The notes beneath the pieces were generated by a model. It saw only the letters and a program-made list of their open reading frames with translations, was not told where the DNA came from and did not search any database. A program made the position numbers and the translations under genes. DNA of 25,770 nucleotides from Cloacibacillus sp. (GTDB lineage Bacteria > Synergistota > Synergistia > Synergistales > Synergistaceae), in the NCBI RefSeq assembly GCF_020860125.1, contig NZ_JAJBUX010000098.1:1-25770 (forward strand). Reading direction: 5' to 3'. Below, one piece after another: positions 1-7,555 of this stretch. The stretch's first letter is position 1; each line of letters opens with the position of its first letter.

Positions 1-93
1 ACAGAAGCGGCGCTATTCTCTTAATGGGACGGTATTGCGGCAGGGAGCAGAACGAAAATATCCTGTCAGAATAGGGAAAAGAAGGGAGAAAAT

Positions 94-3000
94 GTGATGT
101 TCAGCAATCGTAGGTCAATAATTATTTTTACACTAATAATTTCGTTGTCGTGTTTCAATTATTGCTGTAACAATGCGGAAGCAACGCCAATATCCGAATC
201 GGAGGTTAATATTGCCGTCACGAACTGGCTCCAGGAGACTGAGAACCACTTCGGTGAAAGTTTAGGATCAAATATCGATAAAATAAAGTTATATCGTGGG
301 GGGATACATGGAAATATCGGGTATTACCTAGTTATTTTAGACCCAAATGGGTGGGTGATATTGCCAGCCGATGATGAATTCTGGCCAATCCAAACTTTTG
401 GGCCAGGAGTGATGTCAGAAGAAATTTTTGAAAGCACCTTGTGGTACAAGATTGTATGTTTCAATTCCAACGCCGTTATGTTGCGTAATGGAGGTTCAGC
501 GAACAACAATGTGGCCTCGTCCACGGAGGAAGGGACTGTAGAAATGGCAAAAAATAAGGCCCGTTGGAAATCACTGGAAAGTTCCAATAAAAGCACAAAC
601 ACCAATTCGCTGAACAGATCAATCAGTACGACGGGGCTGACTTCTTCCGCTGATATCCGGGTAGCGCCACTCATGGGAAGAGAGCGCTATTGGGGACAGG
701 GATATCCGTTTAATGTATTAAATAAACATAGTGAGATAACTAAATACATGGTAAGTAATGATCAATTTGGGGGAACGAGCATCAGCGAACGTGAATATTT
801 AGTGGGCTGTACATCTCTTTCAGTCGGACAGACAATGTATAATATCTTAACAAAAAAATATCCCGCAAGTGTTGGCAACGGGATAAGTCTTAATGTTAAT
901 CCAACATCTATTCAAGATTTTCACATTGAACGAAAATATAGTAATTCAGCCGATGCACCTATTGAAATAAAAAAATTTAATTTTCCAGAAATCAATTTAG
1001 CTAAAACATATGATTGGCAAAGTATGTCGAATTTCTTGCTTACTGAATCTCCAAGCTTGTCTGGTAAGCAATATATTGCTAATCTACAAGATTCAGACAT
1101 AACAACTGCCAGTACAAAGATCGCCCCATTATTGAGAGACATTAGCATATTAATACCAAAATATACTTTCAAAAATTACAGTGTTGTAAGTACAGAAACA
1201 CCATATAACCTAATGTCAAGTACTGGAAATCTCGGGTCAGATATTTTTTCCAAATATGGTTTTGTCTCTGCTTATCATTTACGCGTATATCAAATGCAAG
1301 ATGGCAATCAAATGGCTGACACAATACTGCCAAGTGCAAGAAAATATTTGGTTAATACGAATTTAGATTTTGGTTTCCCCATCATAGCTGGATTTCACAT
1401 AATAACCCCGACAGCTACAAGTGACGATGTGGGACATTCCGCACCTATTGACGGTTATGCATATGATACTTGGCAGAACAGTGAAAAAATCGATTACAGA
1501 GATACTTACTATCACGTCGTAACAGGGGGGTCGCAAAAGCAGACCAATCCCCCCTCAACTTTATGGGCAATTGACCCTGGAGCATGGACGTATGGACTTT
1601 TTGATAAGTTTAAACCAAATTTAAAAGAAACAGTAACATCATTAGCACTAAACGATTTAATTTTTAACATAATCCCATCTATCAATAATATCTCAGGTGA
1701 TATAGACTATTCATCTAAGGGCATTGGAGATAAGATGGCGATTATAAGTGGTCGTATCTCAAAATTTCGTAAAACGTCGGAAGATATTGGGCTCCCACAA
1801 AAGAATATCGATATTGATGTTTATTGGGGCGGCGTGAAGCACTACACAATGAAGACAAATGAAAAAGGAATGTTCGCGGGGCTTGTGGCTACCGATTCAT
1901 CATCAAATGAATTTATAATCAGGGCTCCAAACGCCGCAAAACTTTTTTTACCAGATCCTCTTTGGAAAGAAAGCATCCCTAAAAACGGTACCGGAAATGT
2001 CACAAATGAACAAATTATGATGGGAGTAGGAAACCGCTGGTTGCCCAAATTAGGCTCGGTGAAAACCGGCGGAATAAAAATGACATACGAAACCTCCGCC
2101 GATCAGGTGGCGATGTTCGCGGCAAAAGGCAAAATTGAGAACGAGGATGTAGTGATCATTGATAAATCTGATTTGGCAACCGCCGATTTATCCTCTCTCG
2201 GTTCCGGCGTCCTCTTTATCGGTTCCGACCCTGCCTTTGACTACAACGGCAACTACGACACGGACACCGTGATCAACGTTATGCAGTTTGTTCGTAATGG
2301 CGGCACCGTCGTTACCAGCGGCAAGAGCACGGCCTTCCCCGGGATGGTGGGATTCTCTAAAGGACTGCGTTTCTATTCTTTCTCTGGACTGCCCAAACCT
2401 TACGGAGCGACGAAATCTATCAGCACCAGGGTTTCCGCCTGGGCGAACCATATCAAACAGTACATGCACGGACAGGACACGTTCAATATGGTTTCCGCGC
2501 TTTCGGCCAGAGACCATTCCCTGATCAGCGACCCCGGCAATACCAGCGCGTTCGCTATCGGTACATATGTGTTTGAAAGCATGATATGGGGTCCTTGGGG
2601 GCCGGAACTGGATTATAACCTTACGTATGTCCCCGCCGGAACGACAATCGAATATGGAGATAACGGCGGCAAGCTTATCTATATCAACGGGGAATTTTCT
2701 CTTAACCATGCGGAGGGCGGACTGGCCAGGGATTTCGTGAATGCCTTGATCGATCCCATCCTCTTCAAGGCGGATGACGAGGAGAGCCTCTCTGACGCCG
2801 TCGGCGGTGAGTACGGCGCGCTCGGCGGACAGCCGGTTGCGATGAACAGCCTCAACCTAAAATCGGTCGTCTATAATAACGGCGTTACCGTAAACAATAT
2901 CGCAACCAGCGACGATGTGAGCTTTGTCTTTACGGTAACAGACCGTATTGCCGACAGTTCGGCCCCGGACCTTGCAGTATCCGACGACGCGGTGCCAACT

Positions 3001-4098
3001 TTGATGGTCAGTCTTCGGAATCCGGCGGGCGAGGTTGTCGCCGCGAAACAAACGCCTACCTCGGCGGATAGTACTCTGGCCTTCGCCCTTTCGGGCGACG
3101 CCGCCGTGGCCGGAGAATGGAAGATGGTAGTGGAGAACGTCGACGGCTTTGACGGACGGCGCGTCGTGGTGGCGGCTTCTATTACGGGAGATTATGACAT
3201 CGGCGACGCCGTCACGCTCCCGCCCTCTTCCAACGCCGCGATGGCGATGTATCCGCGCGGAGCCGCCGGCGATACTTTTAGTTACCAGCTTGACGACGGT
3301 ACCATGACGCTGAGCGATACAGGCCTTAGAAAACTGGCGCTTGGCGCGCTGGTAAAGCCTGAATATCTTGATTTTGCCCGTGTCGACGACGACCTGGTGG
3401 TCCGTATCAAGGGCGGGCTCAACAAGATCAAGCTGCCGGGATGGTTCAAACGTATGGGCTCTGATTTCTTTGAGGTGACCTTCGCCGGAGGCCGGAAACT
3501 CAGTGGCCGCGAGGTGAAAAAATTAGCCGTTGTACGCGAACCGGAGATCGACATCACGCCGATAATGATAGAAGAGCGGCTGCGGGGTACCGACGGCCGC
3601 GACAGTCTCTCGGGGAAGACAAAGAACGCATTCCTCTTTGCCGGCAAAGGCGACGACGCCATCAGCGGCGGCAGCGGCGACAACGTCTATTATTACCGCA
3701 AGGGCGACGGCAATGACACGATAACGCTTGGAGATAAGAAGAATGTTCTGCGGTTCCATCTGGAGATCGAGCCGGAAGAGGTGACCGCGGCGAGAGATGG
3801 CGGCGACATGGTCTTTGACCTCGACGGCGGAAGCGTGAGGATAAAAGACTGGTTCCGGGGCTCAAAGCTTACAAGGATAGAGTTCCCCGGAGGCGTCGTC
3901 TGGGACGACCGTGACGCAGAGAAACTTGCCGCAGGCAAGAAGCTGACGCCACGTGAATATTACCTGGCTCCGCCCGCCGAGCCGAAAGCGGAAGGTCTGC
4001 CCGCCGGAACAGGCGGCGGCTGTAACAGCGGAATTCCGGTAGTTTCTCTGATGTCTGTGGCGGTTGGCTGGGCTGTAGTTCGCAGACGTAAACGATAG
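94..4098 (+). CDS. Secreted C10-type cysteine protease, RTX-like, Synergist-CTERM anchor
   Basis: Large exported protein, probably a surface protease. Residues 1-30 form a signal peptide with a likely cut after Ala-Glu-Ala. Residues about 31-185 resemble the propeptide of streptopain (peptidase C10). The C10 nucleophile fits Cys239 (VGCTSLSVGQ) and the histidine His448 (VGHSAPIDGY). The following family block, normally HVNWGWGG, reads HVVTGG (474-479), so activity is uncertain. Next come an Ig/carboxypeptidase-regulatory-like region, a GATase-like alpha/beta region (about 675-900), an Ig-like domain (about 930-1060), and two haemolysin-repeat-related modules ending in PGWF and KDWF around RTX-type repeats (about 1163-1212). 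The end (Gly-Gly-Gly-Cys, hydrophobic helix, RRRKR) fits the Synergist-CTERM sorting signal. The first codon is GTG at 94, but ATG at 97 lies 8 bases after GGGAG and is the better start. Codon use changes sharply near base 2100. Family assignment is from motifs only. Confidence 0.75.
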   Translation: MMFSNRRSIIIFTLIISLSCFNYCCNNAEATPISESEVNIAVTNWLQETENHFGESLGSNIDKIKLYRGGIHGNIGYYLVILDPNGWVILPADDEFWPIQTFGPGVMSEEIFESTLWYKIVCFNSNAVMLRNGGSANNNVASSTEEGTVEMAKNKARWKSLESSNKSTNTNSLNRSISTTGLTSSADIRVAPLMGRERYWGQGYPFNVLNKHSEITKYMVSNDQFGGTSISEREYLVGCTSLSVGQTMYNILTKKYPASVGNGISLNVNPTSIQDFHIERKYSNSADAPIEIKKFNFPEINLAKTYDWQSMSNFLLTESPSLSGKQYIANLQDSDITTASTKIAPLLRDISILIPKYTFKNYSVVSTETPYNLMSSTGNLGSDIFSKYGFVSAYHLRVYQMQDGNQMADTILPSARKYLVNTNLDFGFPIIAGFHIITPTATSDDVGHSAPIDGYAYDTWQNSEKIDYRDTYYHVVTGGSQKQTNPPSTLWAIDPGAWTYGLFDKFKPNLKETVTSLALNDLIFNIIPSINNISGDIDYSSKGIGDKMAIISGRISKFRKTSEDIGLPQKNIDIDVYWGGVKHYTMKTNEKGMFAGLVATDSSSNEFIIRAPNAAKLFLPDPLWKESIPKNGTGNVTNEQIMMGVGNRWLPKLGSVKTGGIKMTYETSADQVAMFAAKGKIENEDVVIIDKSDLATADLSSLGSGVLFIGSDPAFDYNGNYDTDTVINVMQFVRNGGTVVTSGKSTAFPGMVGFSKGLRFYSFSGLPKPYGATKSISTRVSAWANHIKQYMHGQDTFNMVSALSARDHSLISDPGNTSAFAIGTYVFESMIWGPWGPELDYNLTYVPAGTTIEYGDNGGKLIYINGEFSLNHAEGGLARDFVNALIDPILFKADDEESLSDAVGGEYGALGGQPVAMNSLNLKSVVYNNGVTVNNIATSDDVSFVFTVTDRIADSSAPDLAVSDDAVPTLMVSLRNPAGEVVAAKQTPTSADSTLAFALSGDAAVAGEWKMVVENVDGFDGRRVVVAASITGDYDIGDAVTLPPSSNAAMAMYPRGAAGDTFSYQLDDGTMTLSDTGLRKLALGALVKPEYLDFARVDDDLVVRIKGGLNKIKLPGWFKRMGSDFFEVTFAGGRKLSGREVKKLAVVREPEIDITPIMIEERLRGTDGRDSLSGKTKNAFLFAGKGDDAISGGSGDNVYYYRKGDGNDTITLGDKKNVLRFHLEIEPEEVTAARDGGDMVFDLDGGSVRIKDWFRGSKLTRIEFPGGVVWDDRDAEKLAAGKKLTPREYYLAPPAEPKAEGLPAGTGGGCNSGIPVVSLMSVAVGWAVVRRRKR

Positions 4099-4170
4099 AG
4101 GGCTCTTGTAAAAAGATGATTTGTTTGTGATAGATGACAGCGTCTGGTTTCCATAGAGTCTAACTAAAAT

Positions 4171-4200
4171 AGGAGGGGCGAAGTGTACGCCCCTCTTATT
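4171..4200. terminator. Bidirectional terminator between convergent genes
   Basis: GAGGGGCG (4173-4180) pairs with CGCCCCTC (4188-4195) around a 7-base loop. The stem is flanked by TTATT on the + strand and by ATTTT on the - strand. It lies between the converging protease gene and hydF and probably ends both transcripts. Confidence 0.7.
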
Positions 4201-4210
4201 CAATGCAGTC

Positions 4211-5431
4211 TTATATTTTGAACATCTCCGTTACGCGTTCCAGGATGCCGTTCAGCTGCGCGATCGCGATGCCGTAGTTGGTGATGGGCACGCCGGCGGC
4301 CTGGGCTTCGACGATGCGGCTCATGAGCTGCTTGCGGTTGAACATGCAGCCGCCGCAGTGGAGTATCAGCGCGTAGTCGCCGAGGTTTTTCGGGAAGTCG
4401 AGGCCGGTGGCTATCTCTGTGACGAGCCCCTCTCCGGCTCTTTCGCGCAGCCAGCGTGGCAGTTTTTCGCGTCCGATGTCTTCGTTGAGCGGCGCGTGGG
4501 TGCAGGCCTCGGCGATGAGGACTTTATCCGTTGGTTTGAGCTTGTCTATCGCCCTCGCCCCCTCGACGAATACGGAGAGCTCGCCCTTGCTGCGGGCCAT
4601 AATGATGGAGAACGAGGTGAGCGGCACCTCGCGTGGCAGCAGCGCATTGACGCGGCCGAAGACCTGCGAGTCGGTGACGACGAGCGCCGGCGGCTCTCTG
4701 AGCGCCGCGAGCATTTCGGGCAGCTGGTCGGCGGTGCAGGTGAGGGCCATGCCTTTGTGGTCGAGGATGTCGCGTATCACCTGTACCTGCGGCAGTATCA
4801 GGCGTCCCTTCGGAGCCTGGATGTCCTGCGGCGCGACGAGCACGACCGACGCGCCGGGGGCGAAGAGGTCGCCGGTCAGCGTCGGCGTCTCAAAGTCGGT
4901 GGGGGCGTTTTTGATGATCGCGGAGAGCAGGGCCGGACGGTATTTTTTGTCCAGCGCCGATACCGCCGTGAAGGGTATCCCAAATTCGGCCTCGAGCTCC
5001 GTCCTTATGGTCTCGGCCCTCTCCGGCGGGATCCTGTCTATCTGATTGAGTACGCCGATGACGGTTATTTTGCGGTCGCGCAGCTCCGCGAGCCATTTTT
5101 TCTCAAGCGCGAGCCCCTGTTTGGGGGCGGAGGCCTCCGCCGCGCCGACGACGAGCAGCGCGAGGTCGGTGCGGTTCATCATCTCTTTTGAGCGTTCGAT
5201 GCGCAGCTCTCCGAGCTCCCCCGTGTCGTCAAGCCCCGCCGTGTCGATGACGGCGATCGGCCCGAGCGGCAGGAGTTCCATGCTCTTGATGACGGGGTCC
5301 GTAGTGGTGCCCGCGTATTCGGAGACGAGCGCGGTCTGCTGCGCCGTGACCATGTTGATGAGGCTTGACTTGCCAGCGTTGCGCCTGCCGTAGAAGGCGA
5401 TGTGCAGCCGGTTCGCGCGCGGCGTATCCAT
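4211..5431 (-). CDS. hydF: [FeFe]-hydrogenase maturation GTPase HydF
   Basis: HydF is the cytoplasmic scaffold that carries the 2Fe subcluster and delivers it to apo-[FeFe]-hydrogenase, working with the radical-SAM enzymes HydE and HydG. With the start at 5431 (MDTPRANRL) it is 406 residues, the usual size. Visible motifs: P-loop GRRNAGKSS (15-23), DTAGLDD switch II, NQID as G4, and the C-terminal FeS ligands Cys310, His312, Cys359 and Cys362. These give the HydF pattern CxH-x46-CxxC. The frame is open further upstream, but residues before 5431 look like noise and overlap the preceding gene. The start lies 10 bases after the stop of the substrate-binding protein gene, so the two are probably cotranscribed. 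The ribosome-binding site is weak. hydE and hydG are not in this window. Confidence 0.95.
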   Translation of the reverse strand: MDTPRANRLHIAFYGRRNAGKSSLINMVTAQQTALVSEYAGTTTDPVIKSMELLPLGPIAVIDTAGLDDTGELGELRIERSKEMMNRTDLALLVVGAAEASAPKQGLALEKKWLAELRDRKITVIGVLNQIDRIPPERAETIRTELEAEFGIPFTAVSALDKKYRPALLSAIIKNAPTDFETPTLTGDLFAPGASVVLVAPQDIQAPKGRLILPQVQVIRDILDHKGMALTCTADQLPEMLAALREPPALVVTDSQVFGRVNALLPREVPLTSFSIIMARSKGELSVFVEGARAIDKLKPTDKVLIAEACTHAPLNEDIGREKLPRWLRERAGEGLVTEIATGLDFPKNLGDYALILHCGGCMFNRKQLMSRIVEAQAAGVPITNYGIAIAQLNGILERVTEMFKI

Positions 5432-5441
5432 AAGCGCCACT

Positions 5442-6365
5442 CTACCGCACCAGCTTCCTGACGTCGTCGATTTTCTTGCGCTGGAGGCCGTTGTCGAGCA
5501 TGAATTTCTGTGTGCGCACCAACTCTTCGATGTCGGCTTTGCGTATCTGCGGGTCGAAGTCGTACCAGGGGTACATCGCCTCAACGCCGGCCATCGGCAG
5601 CCCGGTCTCTTTTTGGGTCATCTCTTTTGCCGCCAGCGGATTTTTCTTCATCCATTCGATGCTTTTTTTGTGTGTCTCCATGAAGGTCTCGACGGCTTTC
5701 GGGTATTCTTTGAGAAATTTTTCCGTCGTTGCGATCACGATGGTCGCGTCGACAAGCCCCTCGCCGTTTTTCAGCATTCTCGCGCTGGAGGCGAGGGTGT
5801 TATAGGCCGCCGGTCCCGCGAGCAGCGCCGCGTCGACGCTGCCCTTCGCGAGGGCGTTCGCGCCTGAGGGCAGGTCCATCTGTATAAACTGCACATCCTT
5901 GACCGTCATGCCCTCTTTTTCGAGAGCGGCGGCGAGCAGCTGGTGGAGTATCGTCCCCTTGGGGCCGGCCACCTTTTTGCCCTTGAGGTCGCGCACCGAT
6001 TTTATCGCGGGGTCCTTTACCACGATCATGAAGGCTTTGGGCGCGCGGGAGTAGATGCCTACGATCTTTATGTCCAGCCCCTCGGAGGCGGCGAGCAGCG
6101 CCGAGGTGGCGCCGAGGCAGCTGGCGACGCCGATTTCGCCCGCCGCGAGCGCGGCGGTCTGCTTCGGTCCCTCCGTCAGTTCGGGGAAGGAGAGCGCCAC
6201 GCCGGGATAGGCCGCCTCAAAGCTTTTGTTATACTTCGCGACGATCGATGGGACGTTGAGGGGGGCCTTCATATAGGTGATGGCGAGCTTCGCGGGATAG
6301 TCCGCCGCAAGCGCCCCCGCCGCGAATATCAATACCGCAAGTAATGCCGTGACGATTTTTTTCAT
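5442..6365 (-). CDS. ABC-type periplasmic substrate-binding protein (NMT1/SsuA-like)
   Basis: A 307-residue exported binding protein. The N-terminus MKKIVTALLAVLIFAAGALA is a clear signal peptide. The body has the two-lobe type II binding protein layout of the NMT1/SsuA/TauA group: an early KAPLNVPSIVAKY segment, a TEGPKQTAALAAGEIGVA segment, and DLKGKKVAGPKGTILHQLL at the ligand cleft. ATG at 6365 is preceded by AAAAGGAG at good spacing. An alternative ATG at 6395 overlaps the upstream stop as ATGA, but would put ten non-signal residues in front. No permease or ATPase gene for it lies nearby, so the transport partner and ligand are unknown. It sits between the TM1266 regulator and hydF, which suggests co-regulation with hydrogenase maturation. 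Confidence 0.85.
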   Translation of the reverse strand: MKKIVTALLAVLIFAAGALAADYPAKLAITYMKAPLNVPSIVAKYNKSFEAAYPGVALSFPELTEGPKQTAALAAGEIGVASCLGATSALLAASEGLDIKIVGIYSRAPKAFMIVVKDPAIKSVRDLKGKKVAGPKGTILHQLLAAALEKEGMTVKDVQFIQMDLPSGANALAKGSVDAALLAGPAAYNTLASSARMLKNGEGLVDATIVIATTEKFLKEYPKAVETFMETHKKSIEWMKKNPLAAKEMTQKETGLPMAGVEAMYPWYDFDPQIRKADIEELVRTQKFMLDNGLQRKKIDDVRKLVR

Positions 6366-6391
6366 TTTATCTTCGCTCCTTTTGAATAAGG

Positions 6392-6655
6392 TCATTTTTT
6401 AGACATGACGGCCTTGACGGTGACCGATTTTATCTTGCCGAGCTTTCCCGTCAGGGCGCTGATCTGGTCCGGCATGCCGTCGAGGACCACGGAGATGACG
6501 CTTACTCCGCGCTCCCTGTAGGGTATTCCGAGCCGTCCGACGATAAGGCTGCTGAAGTTGTGCAGCACCTCGTTCACTTCGCGCACGCTGCCCGGGTCTT
6601 CGACGATCACCGCCGCGACCCCGATCCTGTTTTCCTCTTTTTTTAACTCGTCCAT
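6392..6655 (-). CDS. TM1266-family iron-only hydrogenase system regulator
   Basis: A small 87-residue protein with the ACT-like fold of the TM1266 family, which is repeatedly found beside [FeFe]-hydrogenase maturation genes and is presumed to be regulatory. The N-terminus RIGVAAVIVEDPGSVREVNEVLHNF and the central GRLGIPYRERGVSVISVVLDG fit the family closely, as does the length. ATG at 6655 follows GGGGAGG with 5-base spacing. It is the first gene of the unit that continues into the binding protein and hydF. Its ribosome-binding site lies almost directly after a terminator-like hairpin, so transcripts reaching it must pass that structure. The molecular target is not known from the sequence. 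Confidence 0.88.
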   Translation of the reverse strand: MDELKKEENRIGVAAVIVEDPGSVREVNEVLHNFSSLIVGRLGIPYRERGVSVISVVLDGMPDQISALTGKLGKIKSVTVKAVMSKK

Positions 6656-6788
6656 CTGATCCTCCCCATAAATAAAAGAGCCTTTCCCATAGGGAAAAGA
6701 CTCTTACCGACAATATCGCGCCGTCCTTTCCCCACCCGCGGAGCGCCTCCCCGGGAACGGAAACCAACTCTATTAAAATGCTTTTAAT
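6656..6788 (-). ncRNA. Candidate structured 5' leader (transcription attenuator) of the hydF unit
   Basis: The region between the promoter-like pair at 6789-6816 and the TM1266 start is GC-rich and foldable. On the - strand it contains CCCG-G-GGAG-GCG-CTCC-G-CGGG, a nested hairpin, enclosed by CCGT and ACGG. The segment GGGGAAAGG (6733-6725) can pair with the 5' arm of the terminator hairpin (CTTTTCCC, 6699-6692). That pairing would exclude the terminator, the layout of a transcription attenuator or riboswitch. I do not recognise a known riboswitch class: the TPP CUGAGA motif is absent and the fluoride consensus was not seen. Function is inferred from pairing logic only. Confidence 0.45.
6671..6705 (-). 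terminator. Terminator-like hairpin upstream of the TM1266 gene (possible attenuator)
   Basis: On the - strand AAGAG-TC-TTTTCCC (6705-6692) pairs through a 3-base loop with GGGAAA-GG-CTCTT, with one bulged base, and is followed by TTTATTT. The hairpin ends within about 10 bases of the Shine-Dalgarno sequence of the TM1266 gene, leaving no room for a promoter in between. It is therefore more likely a regulatory attenuator than only a plsC terminator. Confidence 0.65.
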
Positions 6789-6816
6789 ATTATATGTCTA
6801 ACCGCCGCGAACGCAA
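6789..6816 (-). promoter_or_regulatory. Promoter-like pair for the TM1266-hydF unit
   Basis: On the - strand TTGCGT (6816-6811), 16 bases, then TATAAT (6794-6789). It lies just after the plsC stop and would start transcription near 6782, giving a leader of about 125 bases. The -10 box is perfect and the -35 box weak. Confidence 0.5.
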
Positions 6817-6817
6817 A

Positions 6818-7477
6818 TTAATCCAGCGGATATTTTTCTTTGTCCTTGGCGTCCTCGGTCTTGTAAAACTCTTCGATCTTATCGAGTATGTAGCGGCGCT
6901 TTTCCCTTTCCGTCAACTCTGCGGGCAGCGCCGCGGGGTCGATGGGATCGCCGAATGTCACCGTAAGTTTACGTGGGCGGGGAAACTTCATCCGCAGGGA
7001 GAGCGCGCGGTAGCTCCCCGCCACATATGTAGGGATCACGGGAGTGCCGGTCTTTAGCGACATGATCGCTACGCCGCCCTCAAGCGGCTGGAGCCGTCCA
7101 TCCTCGGTCCGGTGTCCCTCCGGGCAGATGAAGACGTTATATCCCTCTTCAATAAAGCCCATGACAAGGCGCAGCAGCGCGGCGGAGCTGTTTTTATTCT
7201 CCGGTGAGACGGGGACGGAGCCCATCGCACGCAGAAAGGCGCCGAGCGGCGGAAAGGAAAATAATTTTTCCCAGGCGATGAACTTGAGATATTCGGGATA
7301 GAAGGCATAGCCGACGACTGGCGGGTCAAGATAGCTCGCATGGTTCGGCGCGACGATGACCGTGCGGTCCCGCGGGATTTTTTCTTTTCCGTATACCGAC
7401 AACCTGTGGTAAAGTGTAAAATAGACGGACACAAGGAAAAGTGTTATATAGTAGACCCAGTTTCTTTGTGTTTTCAT
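6818..7477 (-). CDS. plsC: 1-acyl-sn-glycerol-3-phosphate acyltransferase (PlsC family)
   Basis: Membrane-bound acyltransferase that would transfer an acyl group to lysophosphatidate, giving phosphatidate for phospholipid synthesis. It has 219 residues, usual for short PlsC. An N-terminal membrane segment (about 8-24) precedes block I NHASYLD (His46, Asp51; the HX4D catalytic pair). Block III is ICPEGHRT (117-124), where the usual Thr of EGTRS is His. Block IV is TPVIPTYVAG (145-154). ATG at 7477 follows AGGGGG. It is divergent from the DUF502 gene across about 80 bases. The C-terminal tail is charged and unremarkable. The precise acceptor cannot be read from the sequence, so another lysophospholipid acyltransferase role is possible. 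Confidence 0.88.
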   Translation of the reverse strand: MKTQRNWVYYITLFLVSVYFTLYHRLSVYGKEKIPRDRTVIVAPNHASYLDPPVVGYAFYPEYLKFIAWEKLFSFPPLGAFLRAMGSVPVSPENKNSSAALLRLVMGFIEEGYNVFICPEGHRTEDGRLQPLEGGVAIMSLKTGTPVIPTYVAGSYRALSLRMKFPRPRKLTVTFGDPIDPAALPAELTEREKRRYILDKIEEFYKTEDAKDKEKYPLD

Positions 7478-7502
7478 GCTGATACCCCCTGAACTCTTCT
7501 CA

Positions 7503-7511
7503 TGATAGAAT
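7503..7511 (+). promoter_or_regulatory. Extended -10 promoter for the DUF502 gene
   Basis: TG-A-TAGAAT is an extended -10 element. It would start transcription near 7518, which argues against the ATG at 7517 and for the ATG at 7556 as the start of the next gene. No good -35 box is seen. Confidence 0.4.
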
Positions 7512-7555
7512 AGCGCATGGCGGGCGTAATTGACAAGTCTGGGAGCGGTGATTGT

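Noticed and set aside
1..93. Promoter before the protease gene (TTGCGG with TATCCT)
   Set aside because: Both boxes match poorly and the region is cut by the window edge.
4890..5096. Small - strand frame inside hydF
   Set aside because: Out-of-frame shadow with Arg-rich noise; hydF continues through it.
4358..5191. Long + strand open frame opposite hydF
   Set aside because: It is antisense to clear HydF motifs, has low-complexity Arg/Gly/Glu-rich content and arises from the high GC third positions of hydF.
6656..6788. TPP riboswitch before the NMT1-like binding protein
   Set aside because: NMT1-like proteins can bind a thiamine precursor, so the leader was checked, but the CUGAGA motif and the TPP core are absent.
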